DNA of 64,000 nucleotides. Origin: Gaiellales bacterium. GTDB taxonomy: Bacteria > Actinomycetota > Thermoleophilia > Gaiellales > JAICJC01. A program made the position numbers and the translations under genes. Below, in pieces: positions 17,517-27,073 of this stretch (positions are counted from its first letter, which is position 1; each line of letters starts with the position of its first letter). The DNA lies in assembly GCA_036403155.1 (NCBI GenBank), contig DASWRM010000076.1, positions 1 to 64,000 of the forward strand. Direction: 5' to 3'. A model generated the notes under the pieces. That model was not told the origin of the DNA. It saw only the letters and a program-made list of their open reading frames with translations, and made no database searches.

Positions 17517-19136
17517 CTAGATCCTCCGCACCCGCACGCCCGCGTCGCGCACCTCCCAGAGCGTGTCGCAGGTGATGCCGCGGATGAACTCGCGGTCGTG
17601 CGAGACCGTGATGATGGTGCCGCGGAAGTCGTCGAGCGCTCGCTCGACGACATCGATCGAGGCGAAGTCGAGGTGGTTGGTCGGCTCGTCCAGCAGGAGC
17701 AGCTCGGCGCCGCCCATCACGAGCATCGCGATCAGCAGCCGCGAGCGCTCGCCGGCGCTGAGCGTGCCGAGCGGGCGGAACAGCTGCTCCTGCGAGAAGA
17801 GGAACCAGCCGAGCACCGCGCGCGCGTCGTGCTCGTGGCCGACCACCGAGCTGCGGTAGTGGTCGAGCACGGTGCGCTCGAGCGGCAGCCGGTCGTGGGT
17901 CTGGGGCAGCACGCCGACGGTCGCGTCGACAGAGACGGTGCCCGATCGCGCCGCCAGCTCGCCCGAGAGCAGCCGAAAGAGGGTCGACTTGCCGGCGCCG
18001 TTGCGCCCGGTGACCGCGATCCGCTGGCGTCCGCTGACCGTGAGCGAGACGCCGCGCAGGACGGGAGCACCGTCGTACGCCGCGTCGACGCGATCGAGCG
18101 CCACGAGACGCCGGCCGGGCCGAGAGACGCCCGACAGCTCGAGCGACAGCGTCGCGGCCTGCTCCGGGCGCTCGAGCCAGTCCATCGAGGCGATCTGGCG
18201 CTCGAGGCGCCCCTCCCGTGCCTTGGCCTTCCTGGCCACCTTCTTCGCATAGCGCTTCTGCTTGTCCGCGCCCGCCCCGCTGGCCGAGCGCTCGCTGCGC
18301 TGTGCCTGGTCGCGCGTGGCGGCGATGTCCGCCTCGATCCGCTTGCGGTACCGCTCCTGTGCCCGGTGCTCTTCGAGCCGGCGCTGGAAGCGGCGCTGCC
18401 GCTCCTCCCGGTAGGCGGTGTAGCCGCCCTCGTAGACGTCGATGCTGCGAGTCACCGGGTCGAGCTCGTAGATCGAGTGCACGGTGCGGTCGAGGAACCG
18501 GCGGTCGTGCGTGACGACGAGCAGCCCGCCCGCGAACGACCCGAGCCAGCCCTCGAGCCAGCGGATGCCGTCGATGTCGAGATGGTTGGTCGGCTCGTCG
18601 AGCAGCAGCACGGTCGGCCGCGAGAGCAGCACGCCGGCGAGCATCACGCGCGCGGCCTGACCTCCGGAAAGGTCGCCGAAGCGCGCGGCGTCGTCGAGAT
18701 CGGCGATGCCGATGTGCCTGCGCACCTCTTCCACCGTGTCACGAAACAGCCAGCCGTCGAGCGCGGCGAACCGCTCCTGCAGGCGGCCGTACTCGGCGAT
18801 CGCAGCGGCGTCGCCGGTCGTCATCGCGCGCTCGAGCTCCCGCAGCCGCCCGTCCAGCCGGTAGAGCTCGCCCGCGCTTCGGGCGAGATGCTCGCCAAGC
18901 GCGAGATGCGGGTCGGGCGGCTGCTGTGCCAGGTAGCCGACATGGTCGCGCGCGTCGACCTGCACGATGCCCGCGTCCGGCCGGTCGATCCCGGCGAGGA
19001 TGCGCAGGAGCGTCGACTTGCCCGAGCCGTTCGGCCCGACCAGGCCTACGCGGTCGCCGTCACCGAGGACGAAGGAAACGGCATCGAACAGAGGTTCGGC
19101 GTCGTGCGCCGCACGGAGCGAGTCTGCTTTCAGCAC
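17517..19136 (-). CDS. ABC-F family ATPase (ribosome-associated)
   Basis: A 539-residue soluble protein with two ABC domains and no membrane segment. Domain 1 has Walker A GPNGSGKST, signature LSGGQ and Walker B LLLDEPTNHLD; domain 2 has GRNGAGKST, LSAGE and a second LLLDEPTNHLD. The linker (about residues 235-310) is long, charged and coiled-coil-like, as in the P-site tRNA interaction motif of ABC-F proteins. These act on stalled ribosomes, in some cases giving antibiotic resistance. GTG 19136 has GAGGG upstream and a TATGCT -10-like box near 19164-19169 on the minus strand. The exact subfamily is not assignable by eye. Confidence 0.9.
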   Translation of the reverse strand: MLKADSLRAAHDAEPLFDAVSFVLGDGDRVGLVGPNGSGKSTLLRILAGIDRPDAGIVQVDARDHVGYLAQQPPDPHLALGEHLARSAGELYRLDGRLRELERAMTTGDAAAIAEYGRLQERFAALDGWLFRDTVEEVRRHIGIADLDDAARFGDLSGGQAARVMLAGVLLSRPTVLLLDEPTNHLDIDGIRWLEGWLGSFAGGLLVVTHDRRFLDRTVHSIYELDPVTRSIDVYEGGYTAYREERQRRFQRRLEEHRAQERYRKRIEADIAATRDQAQRSERSASGAGADKQKRYAKKVARKAKAREGRLERQIASMDWLERPEQAATLSLELSGVSRPGRRLVALDRVDAAYDGAPVLRGVSLTVSGRQRIAVTGRNGAGKSTLFRLLSGELAARSGTVSVDATVGVLPQTHDRLPLERTVLDHYRSSVVGHEHDARAVLGWFLFSQEQLFRPLGTLSAGERSRLLIAMLVMGGAELLLLDEPTNHLDFASIDVVERALDDFRGTIITVSHDREFIRGITCDTLWEVRDAGVRVRRI

Positions 19137-19269
19137 GGACCGTCATCCCTCGTCTGTGCAGAGCATAGCGCCTGATCAGGGCGCGGCAGGCGCGGCGCGG
19201 CGGCTTTCTGGCCTCGCCCACCGCACCTCTCGCCCAGGCCACGTCCGACCCCGTTCCTAGCATGGGAGC

Positions 19270-21639
19270 ATGGATGACCACGCTCCACGCTGGCTGATCA
19301 CGCCGTGTCCGGAGCGCGATGCCGTCGAACTGGCGGACGCCCTGGGCGTGCGCCGCACGACCGCGGAGGTGCTGCTCCGCCGCGGCTATTCCACGGCGGA
19401 GGCGGCGCGCGCGTTCCTCGATGCCGAAGGCCCGCGGCACGATCCGCTCGGCTTCGAGCAGATGGCGGCGGCGTGCGACCGGATCGCCGATGCCATCCGT
19501 GCGGGCGAGAAGATCTGCGTCCACGGCGACTACGACGCCGACGGCATCTGCGCGACCGCGCTGGCCGTGCTGGTGCTGCGGTCGCTGGGCGCCGAGGTCG
19601 GCTGGCACCTGCCGAGCCGCTTCGAGGAGGGGTACGGCGTCGGCGCCCAGGCGCTCGAGCGCCTGGCCGGCGAGGGGGTGGGGCTCGTGCTGACCGTCGA
19701 CTGCGGGATCACGGCCGCTGCGGAGGTGCGACGAGCGCGCGAGCTGGGGATGGACGTGATCGTCACCGATCACCACCGGCCGGGTGACGAGCTGCCCGAC
19801 TGCGTGCGCGTCTGCACGCGCCCATCCGGCTATGCGTTTCCCGAGCTGTGCGGCACCGGCGTCGTGCTGAAGCTTGCCGAGGCGCTGCTCGACAGGCTCG
19901 GCCGCGACCGTGCCGAGCTCGAGCCGCACCTCGACCTCGTGGCGCTCGCGACGGTTGCGGACGTCGTCCCGCTGGTGGACGAGAACCGGGCGCTGGTGCG
20001 TGCCGGTCTGCGCCGCATGGCGCGGACCGCCAAGCCCGGGCTGCGCGCCCTCATGGCCGCGGCGCGCATCGACCGTACGCGTGTCGCATCGTCTGACCTG
20101 GGGTTCCGGCTGGGACCGCGCATCAACGCGGCCGGCCGGCTGGGCCATCCCGGGGTGGCGCTGGAGCTGCTGCTGACCGCGGATCCGGAACGCGCTCGTG
20201 AGCTCGCCGGCAAGCTGGAGTCGCTCAACCGCCGCCGGCAGGCCGTCGAAGAGGAGATCCTCGAGTCGGCCGCCGCCCAGATCGAGGCCCGGGACGACGC
20301 CTGGCGGGACCGGCGGGCGTACGTGGCCGCCTCGCCCGACTGGCATGAGGGCGTGATCGGCATCGTCGCCTCGCGTCTGGTCGAGCGGTACGCCCGCCCG
20401 GTGGTGCTGATCGCCATCGGCGATGAGGGGGCGAAGGGCTCCGGGCGCAGCGTCCCCGCGTATGACCTGCACGCCGGGCTGTCGGCCTGCGCGCCGCACC
20501 TGGAGAAGTTCGGTGGCCATCGCGCCGCGGCCGGGCTGTCCATCGACCCGCACCGGATCGAGGCGTTCGCAGCCGCCCTGGCCGACCATGCGGGCGGCGT
20601 CCTGGCCGACGACGACCTGCGCCGGGCGCTGCACGTCGACGCGATCGTGGCGCCGTCGGAGCTCTCGCTGGAGCTGGCCGACGAGCTGGCCCGGCTCGAG
20701 CCCTGCGGGCTCGGGAATCCGGGTGTGACGCTGCTGGCGCCGGCCGCGTCGCTGGCCGCGGTCGAGACGATGAGCGATGGGAAGCACCTGCGCATGGCGG
20801 TCGAGCTGGGCGGCTTTCGGTGCCGCGCCGTCGGCTTCGGTCTGGGGCGGCGTGCCGCCCAGCTGCGAGCGCCGGGACGCCACGACGTCGCCTTCCGCCT
20901 GCAGCGCAACGAGTGGAACGGAACCGTCACGCCGCAGATGGTGATCCGCGACGTCTGCGCGCTGCCCGCGCAGCCTCCCGCGGCGGATCCGGCACGAGGG
21001 CACACTGCGGCGCAGGGGGCGCTGCTCGACGAGCGCGGCCGCGGCACCCAGATCGCGACGATCGCCCGCCTGCTCGCCGCGGGCGAGGACGTGCTGGTCG
21101 TCGTCGCGGAGCGGGTTCGGCGGATGGCGATGCTCTCGAGCGTCCTGCACCCCGTGCGGTTAGGTGACGCGGGGGTCGGCCTCGCGGAGTGGGCGGAGCT
21201 GCCGCGCGCCGCCGAAGGGTTCGCCGAGGTCGTCGTCCTCGATCCCCCGCCGGACGCCGAACGGCTGGCCCTGCTCTCCGAGCTCGAGTCGACGGCTCGC
21301 GTCCACGTGGTGTGGGGGCCGGCTGAGGTCGACTTCGCGCGGGCGGTGGCCGAGGCGCAGGAGCCGCTGCGGCCCGCGCTTGCCGCCGTCTGGCGGGCTG
21401 CGCGGGACGGAGTGACGCCGCTGCTCGCGCCTGACACCGTCGAGCGGTGCGCGCAGGTGCTGTCGGAGCTCGGCCTCGACCCGTCAACGCCCCCGGTGGG
21501 AAAGGTCGACCTCGAGGCGTCCCCGACCTACCGGCAGGCGCAGGAGCGATGCCGGTGCTCGCTCGAGTTCCTGGCCCGGCTGTCCGCGGGCGACGTGCCC
21601 CTGGTCGGCGACCGCGTCCCTGTTGCGGCGGCGGTCTAG
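19270..21639 (+). CDS. recJ: single-stranded-DNA-specific exonuclease RecJ
   Basis: A 789-residue member of the DHH superfamily. Motifs in order: VHGDYDADGICATA (motif I), VDCGI, the DHH-equivalent VTDHHRPGD (motif III), ATVADVVPL, and the DHHA1-type C-terminal segment with SGRSVPAYDLHAGL and FGGHRAAAGLS. These identify RecJ, the 5'-3' exonuclease of recombination and mismatch repair. The last 200 residues lie beyond the usual core and carry no motif I know. ATG is 6 bases behind TAGCAT (19258-19263). Confidence 0.93.
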   Translation: MDDHAPRWLITPCPERDAVELADALGVRRTTAEVLLRRGYSTAEAARAFLDAEGPRHDPLGFEQMAAACDRIADAIRAGEKICVHGDYDADGICATALAVLVLRSLGAEVGWHLPSRFEEGYGVGAQALERLAGEGVGLVLTVDCGITAAAEVRRARELGMDVIVTDHHRPGDELPDCVRVCTRPSGYAFPELCGTGVVLKLAEALLDRLGRDRAELEPHLDLVALATVADVVPLVDENRALVRAGLRRMARTAKPGLRALMAAARIDRTRVASSDLGFRLGPRINAAGRLGHPGVALELLLTADPERARELAGKLESLNRRRQAVEEEILESAAAQIEARDDAWRDRRAYVAASPDWHEGVIGIVASRLVERYARPVVLIAIGDEGAKGSGRSVPAYDLHAGLSACAPHLEKFGGHRAAAGLSIDPHRIEAFAAALADHAGGVLADDDLRRALHVDAIVAPSELSLELADELARLEPCGLGNPGVTLLAPAASLAAVETMSDGKHLRMAVELGGFRCRAVGFGLGRRAAQLRAPGRHDVAFRLQRNEWNGTVTPQMVIRDVCALPAQPPAADPARGHTAAQGALLDERGRGTQIATIARLLAAGEDVLVVVAERVRRMAMLSSVLHPVRLGDAGVGLAEWAELPRAAEGFAEVVVLDPPPDAERLALLSELESTARVHVVWGPAEVDFARAVAEAQEPLRPALAAVWRAARDGVTPLLAPDTVERCAQVLSELGLDPSTPPVGKVDLEASPTYRQAQERCRCSLEFLARLSAGDVPLVGDRVPVAAAV

Positions 21640-21686
21640 CCGCCGCCGACACAGGCGCCGAGTACCGCGATCACTACACTGTGAAC

Positions 21687-23903
21687 ATGGCAACCGTGCA
21701 GCGCAGCGCGGAGGCCGGGCGCCACGACCACCTGCTCCAGGAGCTGCTCGGCCAGGTCTCCGCGTACAACCCGAAGCTCGACACCGACCTGATACGCAGG
21801 GCGTTCGACTACGCCTGCGACCATCACGAGGGGCAGCTGCGCCAGAGCGGTGAGGCCTTCATCCACCATCCCTGGAGCGTCGCCCAGATCTGCGCGGGGA
21901 TGAAGCTCGACTCGGCGACCATTGCGGCAGCGTTGATGCACGACGTCGTCGAGGACACGTCGGCCGAGCTCGAGCACGTGCGCGAGGCGTTCGGCGACGA
22001 GGTGGCGCTGCTGGTCGAGGGTGTCACGAAGCTGTCCAAGATCAACTTCGCGAGCCGGGAGCAGGCGCAGGCCGAGAACTACCGGAAGATGATCATGGCG
22101 ATGGCGCAGGACGTGCGCGTCGTGCTGATCAAGCTCGCCGACCGTCTCCACAACATGCGCACCATCGACGCGCTGGCCAAGCAGAAGCAGACCGCCAAGG
22201 CGCGCGAGACGCTCGAGATCTACGCGCCGCTCGCGCACCGCCTGGGCATCCACTCGATCAAGTGGGAGCTCGAGGACCGCGCGTTCCAGACGCTGCATCC
22301 GCGCCGCTACGCCGAGATCGAGTCGATGGTCAACCAGCGCCGGGGCGACCGTGAGCGCTACGTCGAGGAGGCGTCGACGATCCTGTCCCGCGAGCTCGAG
22401 GAGACGGGCGTGCGCGCCGAGATCTCCGGACGGGCGAAGCACTACTACTCGATCTACGCGAAGATGGCGCAGGGCGGCAAGGAGTTCAACGAGATCTACG
22501 ACCTGACCGCGATGCGCGTGCTGGTCGACTCGGTCAAGGACTGCTACGGCGCCATCGGCGTCCTCCACTCGCTCTGGAAGCCGATGCCCGGGCGGTTCAA
22601 GGACTACGTCGCGATGCCCAAGTTCAACATGTACCAGTCGCTGCACACCACGGTGATCGGGCCGGAGGGAAAGCCGCTCGAGATCCAGGTGCGCACGCAG
22701 CTGATGCACCAGACGGCCGAGTACGGCATCGCCGCGCACTGGCTCTACAAGGACCGGTCCGGTGCGGCGAAGGGCGGCGGCTCGATCCCCTGGCTGTCGC
22801 AGCTCATGGACTGGCAGAACGACGCGCGCGATCCCAAGGAGTTCATGGAGACGCTGCGGGTCGACCTGTTCTCGGACGAGGTCTACGTGTTCACGCCCAA
22901 GGGTGAGGTCAAGAGCCTGCCCGCGGGCTCCACGCCGCTCGACTTCGCGTACGCCGTGCACACCGACGTCGGACACCGGTGCGTGGGCGCCAAGGTGAAC
23001 GGTCGCATCGTGCCGCTGCACTACACGCTGCACTCCGGCGACTTTGTCGAGGTCCTGACCTCGAAGCAGGAGCGAGGGCCCTCGCGGGACTGGCTCAACC
23101 TGGTGCAGAGCTCGCGCGCCCGCAACAAGATCCGGCAGTGGTTCAGTCAGCAGGCGCGCGAGGACCTCGAGCACAAGGGCCGGGAGTCGCTCCATCAGGC
23201 GTTCAAGTCCCACGGCCTGCCGCATCAGAAGGTGTCGGCCTCGCCGCTGCTGGCGGGGATCATCCGCGACATGGGCTTCAAGAAGGCCGACGACTTCTAC
23301 GTCGCCATCGGTGCCGGCAAGGTGCCCGTCGGCCAGATCGTGTCCAAGGTGCTCGGCAAGCTGAAGACGTCCGAGGTCGTCACTCCCGAGGCGGACTTCC
23401 TTGTCACGCGCCGTCCGCAGAAGCGGCCCTCGGCCTCGAGCACGTACGGCATCCAGGTGGAGGGAGCGGTCGACCAGGACGTGCTCGTGCGGATGGCGAA
23501 GTGCTGCACCCCCGTGCCCGGCGACGAGGTCGTCGGCTACATCTCCCTGGGCCGCGGCATCACCGTCCACCGCGAGGACTGCCCGAACGTGAAGGCGCTG
23601 CGCCGCAACCCGGAGCGGTTCACCGCGGTCAGCTGGGACGGCGAGGGCGCCGCCACCAACTCGTTCCGCGTGACCATCGCGCTGCAGTCCTGGGACCGCC
23701 CGCGGCTGCTCGAGGACGTCGCCCGCACGTTCGCCGAGTTCGGCTGCAACATCGTCGAGTACGGCGGCCACGTGGCCGACCAGATGGCGCGCAACTGGTA
23801 CACGGTCGAGGTGGGGGACACCAAGACGCTGCGCAGCCTGCTCTCGGCGCTGAAGAACATCGATGCCGTGTTCGACGCGTACCGGGTCACGCCGGGCGGC
23901 TGA
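21687..23903 (+). CDS. relA: bifunctional (p)ppGpp synthetase/hydrolase
   Basis: A 738-residue Rel enzyme with full domain set. The HD hydrolase (residues about 40-190) keeps HDVVEDT and LADRLHNMRT; the synthetase (about 225-370) has GRAKHYYSIYAKM, DLTAMRVLV and GRFKDYVAMPK; then TGS (VYVFTPKGEVKSLPAGSTPLDFAY) and a C-terminal ACT domain. Both activities should be intact. ATG 21687 follows TACACT (21675-21680) by 6 bases; an in-frame GTG at 21681 would lie too close to the box. It makes and degrades the stringent-response alarmone. Confidence 0.95.
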   Translation: MATVQRSAEAGRHDHLLQELLGQVSAYNPKLDTDLIRRAFDYACDHHEGQLRQSGEAFIHHPWSVAQICAGMKLDSATIAAALMHDVVEDTSAELEHVREAFGDEVALLVEGVTKLSKINFASREQAQAENYRKMIMAMAQDVRVVLIKLADRLHNMRTIDALAKQKQTAKARETLEIYAPLAHRLGIHSIKWELEDRAFQTLHPRRYAEIESMVNQRRGDRERYVEEASTILSRELEETGVRAEISGRAKHYYSIYAKMAQGGKEFNEIYDLTAMRVLVDSVKDCYGAIGVLHSLWKPMPGRFKDYVAMPKFNMYQSLHTTVIGPEGKPLEIQVRTQLMHQTAEYGIAAHWLYKDRSGAAKGGGSIPWLSQLMDWQNDARDPKEFMETLRVDLFSDEVYVFTPKGEVKSLPAGSTPLDFAYAVHTDVGHRCVGAKVNGRIVPLHYTLHSGDFVEVLTSKQERGPSRDWLNLVQSSRARNKIRQWFSQQAREDLEHKGRESLHQAFKSHGLPHQKVSASPLLAGIIRDMGFKKADDFYVAIGAGKVPVGQIVSKVLGKLKTSEVVTPEADFLVTRRPQKRPSASSTYGIQVEGAVDQDVLVRMAKCCTPVPGDEVVGYISLGRGITVHREDCPNVKALRRNPERFTAVSWDGEGAATNSFRVTIALQSWDRPRLLEDVARTFAEFGCNIVEYGGHVADQMARNWYTVEVGDTKTLRSLLSALKNIDAVFDAYRVTPGG

Positions 23904-23937
23904 CCTGCCCGCCGACGCCGTCTGTACACTCGGCGGC

Positions 23938-24423
23938 ATGGACGTGCTGCAGGGCGAGACCGTTGTATGGAAGGGCCATCCCAGCTGGAAGGCGCTGCTC
24001 GTCTACTACGTGAAGTGGACGATCGTGTCGCTGGTGCCGCTCGCGGTGTGGGTGGTGCTCGACCGCGCGATGGACAGCCCGCCGAGCGCGACGATCTTCG
24101 CCGCCGTGACGATCCTGGGGCTGATCCTCACCTATGCCATCGGGTGGATCAAGCGGTCGACGACGCGCTACACGGTGACCGACAGCCGCATCCACATCCG
24201 CACCGGGATCGTCTCTCGGCGCGAGCACTCGACGCAGCTGGTGCGCGTGCAGAACGTCAACGTCACGCAGTCGATCGTCCAGCGCCTGCTCGGCATCGGG
24301 AACGTCGACTGGGACACCGCCGGCACCGAGGAGACGGAGGCGGAGTTCCGGTTCGGCGGCATCGACGATCCGAGTGCGCTGGTCCGGGTGGTCGACGAGC
24401 GGCTGCACGCGATCGGCCATTGA
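23938..24423 (+). CDS. PH domain (bPH2/DUF304) membrane protein
   Basis: A 161-residue protein with two transmembrane helices (about residues 24-43 and 53-71) followed by a bacterial pleckstrin-homology domain: TTRYTVTDSRIHIRTGIVSRREHSTQLVRVQNV is the typical DUF304 core. The function of such membrane-bound bPH2 proteins is largely unknown. ATG is 7 bases behind TACACT (23925-23930). The stop overlaps the TTG start of the next gene. Confidence 0.85.
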   Translation: MDVLQGETVVWKGHPSWKALLVYYVKWTIVSLVPLAVWVVLDRAMDSPPSATIFAAVTILGLILTYAIGWIKRSTTRYTVTDSRIHIRTGIVSRREHSTQLVRVQNVNVTQSIVQRLLGIGNVDWDTAGTEETEAEFRFGGIDDPSALVRVVDERLHAIGH

Positions 24424-24773
24424 CCGACGGCTGGGCGGCGCAGGTTCGCAGTTTCGCCCTGCGCTTCCCGGAATCGCGGGAAGACCACCCGTTTGGCCCG
24501 GAGGCGCACGTGTTCAAGGTCGGCGGGGGCAGCCGGATGTTCGCGATCATGAGCGACGGGCCGCCCGTGCGCGTGACGCTCAAGCTGACACGCGAGGAGC
24601 GGGAGATCGCCCTGACGCTGCCGTTCGTGAGCGAGGCGCGCTACGTCGGCCGGTACGGGTGGATCACGGCGACCATCGAGGATGCCGACGGACTGGACGC
24701 GGCGCTCGAGTGGATCCGCGAGAGCTACTGGCTGCGGGCGCCGCAGGCGCTCAAGGAGTCGGCGTGGGAGTGA
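24420..24773 (+). CDS. MmcQ/YjbR-family protein
   Basis: A 117-residue protein with the YjbR fold pattern: FPESREDHPFGPEAHVFKVGG, then MFAIMSDGPPVRVTLKL, and the C-terminal IRESYWLRAP. The double-wing structure resembles DNA-binding folds, but no function is established. No ATG or GTG is available in frame before the conserved region; TTG 24420 gives a TTGA overlap with the preceding gene, matching the coupling used elsewhere here. Confidence 0.8.
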   Translation: MTDGWAAQVRSFALRFPESREDHPFGPEAHVFKVGGGSRMFAIMSDGPPVRVTLKLTREEREIALTLPFVSEARYVGRYGWITATIEDADGLDAALEWIRESYWLRAPQALKESAWE

Positions 24774-24785
24774 CGGAGTCGATCC

Positions 24786-25283
24786 TCACGGCTCCCACGG
24801 CTCGCCGCCGGTATCCCAGCCGACCAGGCAGTACGGGCTGATCAGCTCCGCAAGCTGCTCCAGGAACTGACGGTCGCCCTCGCCGAACGCGGCCGGCGCG
24901 TCCGAGTCGATGTCGATCTCGGCGACGACGATGTCCTCGTAGCTGATCGGCACCACGATCTCGGAGCGCGTGGACGCGAAGCAGGCCAGATAGCGGGGGT
25001 CGGCGCCCACGTCGTCGACGATCTCGGTCACGCCGCTGGCCGCGGCGGCACCGCAGACGCCCTGCCCGACAGGGATCCGGACGTGCTCGGTCGCGTGCGG
25101 GCCGTTCCACGGGCCGAGCTGCAGCTCCTCGCCCTCGACGAAGTAGATGCCGACCCACGAGTAGCGGTCGAAGCGGTCGTGGAGCAGGTCGACCACCTGG
25201 CGCAGGATGTCGTCGGAGTCCTGCTCGTGCCGGAGGATGCGGCGGACGTCGGCGAGCGCGGCGGCGAACTGCGCCTGGCTCAC
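24786..25283 (-). CDS. GAF-domain protein related to free methionine-(R)-sulfoxide reductase
   Basis: A 165-residue GAF-domain protein. The segment YSWVGIYFVEGEELQLGPW, then GQGVCG, DVGADPRYLACF and SEIVVPI follows the pattern of fRMsr (YebR/MsrC). The cysteines of GVCG and of the ACF motif (the position of the catalytic Cys in the E. coli enzyme) are present, but the first cysteine, usually in an A-C-x-R-I block, is replaced (ATEHVRI). Reductase activity is therefore plausible with a two-cysteine cycle but unproven. GTG 25283 overlaps the thioesterase stop by GTGA; it is the third gene of a leftward operon. Confidence 0.75.
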   Translation of the reverse strand: MSQAQFAAALADVRRILRHEQDSDDILRQVVDLLHDRFDRYSWVGIYFVEGEELQLGPWNGPHATEHVRIPVGQGVCGAAAASGVTEIVDDVGADPRYLACFASTRSEIVVPISYEDIVVAEIDIDSDAPAAFGEGDRQFLEQLAELISPYCLVGWDTGGEPWEP

Positions 25284-25720
25284 GGCTCCAGCTCCCCTTC
25301 GAACGCTGCGATCGCGTCCCGCACCCGCCACTCCACGGGCACCGGGCGGCGCTCGGACAGGTCGACCGAGACGAGCGTCTGCGTGGCACCGACCAGGCGC
25401 TCGTCCGTCGCGACGTTGTAGGCCTCGAACTCCCAGGCGACGCTGGTGGTGCCGAGCCGACGCACGCGCACGAACACCTCGAGCTCGTCGTCGAAGCGTG
25501 CGGGAGCGAGGTACTCGACGTGCTGGGCGCGCATGACGAACTCGGGGTCTGCCGGCTCGCGGACGAGCACACCGAGGTCGCGCATGTATTCGACACGGGC
25601 GCGGTCGAAGTACGGCATGTAGCGGCCGTAGTAGACGATGCCCTGGGCGTCGGTCTCGTCGAACCCGACCCGCGTGCGGTACGCGTAGCGGAACGGCGGG
25701 CGGCGGTCGGTCTGCGGCAT
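25280..25720 (-). CDS. acyl-CoA thioesterase, hotdog fold (4HBT/YbgC-like)
   Basis: A 146-residue single-hotdog protein. The catalytic-type motif VGFDETDAQGIVYYGRYMPYFDRARVEYMRDLG is the 4-hydroxybenzoyl-CoA/YbgC thioesterase signature with Asp in place and the following G-x-V-Y-x-x-x-Y pattern. It hydrolyses acyl-CoA or acyl-ACP thioesters; chain preference is unknown. It shares one base with the upstream phosphohexomutase stop (TGATG) and overlaps the GAF gene by 4. Confidence 0.87.
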   Translation of the reverse strand: MPQTDRRPPFRYAYRTRVGFDETDAQGIVYYGRYMPYFDRARVEYMRDLGVLVREPADPEFVMRAQHVEYLAPARFDDELEVFVRVRRLGTTSVAWEFEAYNVATDERLVGATQTLVSVDLSERRPVPVEWRVRDAIAAFEGELEP

Positions 25721-27066
25721 CAGCCGCGGATCACGGCGAGCACCTCGTCTCGCCGCTGCTCCATGGTGTCCTGCGCCAGCGCCTCGAGGTTCAACCGCAG
25801 CAGCGGCTCGGTGTTGGACGGGCGGACGTTGAAGTGCCAGTCGTCGAACTCGAACGAGATGCCGTCGAGATGCGACACGCGCGCGGCACCCGGCGCGTAG
25901 CGCTCCTTCAGCTCCTGGAGCTTCAGCGGCACGTCGCCGACGGTCGAGTTGATCTCGCCGGAGATGTGGTAGCGGTCACGGTAGGGCTGCAGCAGCTCGG
26001 AGAGGCGCATGCCGCTGCGGGAGATCAGCTCGAGCATCACGAGCGCCGGGACGATGCCCGTGTCGGAGTAGTAGAAGTCGCGAAAGTAGTAGTGGCCCGA
26101 GACCTCGCCTGCGAAGACCGCCTCCTCCTTCCGTAGGCGGGCCTTGATGAACGCGTGGCCGACACGGTTCTCGAGCGCGGTGCCGCCGCACTCGGCAACG
26201 GTGTCGCGCACGGCCCAGGACGCTCGCAGGTCGTAGAGGATCGTCGCGCCGGGGTGCTGCCCGAGCACCGAGCGGGCGATCAGGGCGGTGATCAGGTCAC
26301 CGGGGACGAACTCGCCGGTGTCGTCGATGAAGAAGCAGCGGTCGGCATCGCCGTCCCAGGCGATGCCGAGGTCGGCGCCCTCGCGGATGACCTGCTCGAT
26401 GATGAACTGGCGGTTCTCCTCCAGCAGCGGGTTCGGCTCGCCGTTCGGAAACGCGCCGTCCGGGTCGAGATGGTGGGGGATCGCCTCGATCGGCAGCCGC
26501 TCCAACAGCGCGCCGACCATCGGGCCGGCCATGCCGTTCGTGCCGTCGAGCACCACGCGCAGCGGCCGAACGGCGGCCGGGTCGATGAAGCGCAGGACGC
26601 GCTCGTGGTACCCGTCGTAGACGTCCCGCTCGGTGATCTCGCCTGGGGCGGCGGGCGCGGGCGGCGGGCCGTCCTCGGCGAAGCGCTTGATCTGGTCGAG
26701 CCCGGAGTCGCCACCGACCGGCTTGGCCCCCCGGCGGACGATCTTCATGCCGTTGTATGCGCGCGGGTTGTGCGACGCGGTGACCTGGATCCCGCCGTCG
26801 TAGCCGTACTCGCCGACGGCGAAGTACAGCATCTCCGTGCCGATCTCGCCCAGGTTGACAACGTTCGCGCCCTGCTCCGCGGCGCCGCGTGCCGCCGCCG
26901 CGGCCAGCTCCGGGGAGGTCAGTCGCATGTCGTGGCCGATCGCCATGGTGGCGGGCTCGAAAGCGGCCACGTAGGCACGGCCGAGTCGATACGCTCCGTC
27001 GGCGTCGAGCTCGTCGGGCACGATCCCCCGCACGTCGTACGCCTTGAACACGGAGGAACTGAGCAT
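25720..27066 (-). CDS. phosphomannomutase/phosphoglucomutase
   Basis: A 448-residue alpha-D-phosphohexomutase. The phosphoserine loop TASHNPRAYNGMKIV, the metal loop WDGDADRCFF, the sugar loop GEVSGHYYF and the phosphate-binding RPSNTEPLLRLN are all present in the normal order and spacing. It interconverts hexose 6- and 1-phosphates for nucleotide-sugar supply, which may feed the glycan island. ATG 27066 is 7 bases behind TATCAT on the minus strand (plus 27074-27079), overlapping the start of the divergent GNAT gene. Confidence 0.93.
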   Translation of the reverse strand: MLSSSVFKAYDVRGIVPDELDADGAYRLGRAYVAAFEPATMAIGHDMRLTSPELAAAAARGAAEQGANVVNLGEIGTEMLYFAVGEYGYDGGIQVTASHNPRAYNGMKIVRRGAKPVGGDSGLDQIKRFAEDGPPPAPAAPGEITERDVYDGYHERVLRFIDPAAVRPLRVVLDGTNGMAGPMVGALLERLPIEAIPHHLDPDGAFPNGEPNPLLEENRQFIIEQVIREGADLGIAWDGDADRCFFIDDTGEFVPGDLITALIARSVLGQHPGATILYDLRASWAVRDTVAECGGTALENRVGHAFIKARLRKEEAVFAGEVSGHYYFRDFYYSDTGIVPALVMLELISRSGMRLSELLQPYRDRYHISGEINSTVGDVPLKLQELKERYAPGAARVSHLDGISFEFDDWHFNVRPSNTEPLLRLNLEALAQDTMEQRRDEVLAVIRG

Positions 27067-27073
27067 CGCGGCG

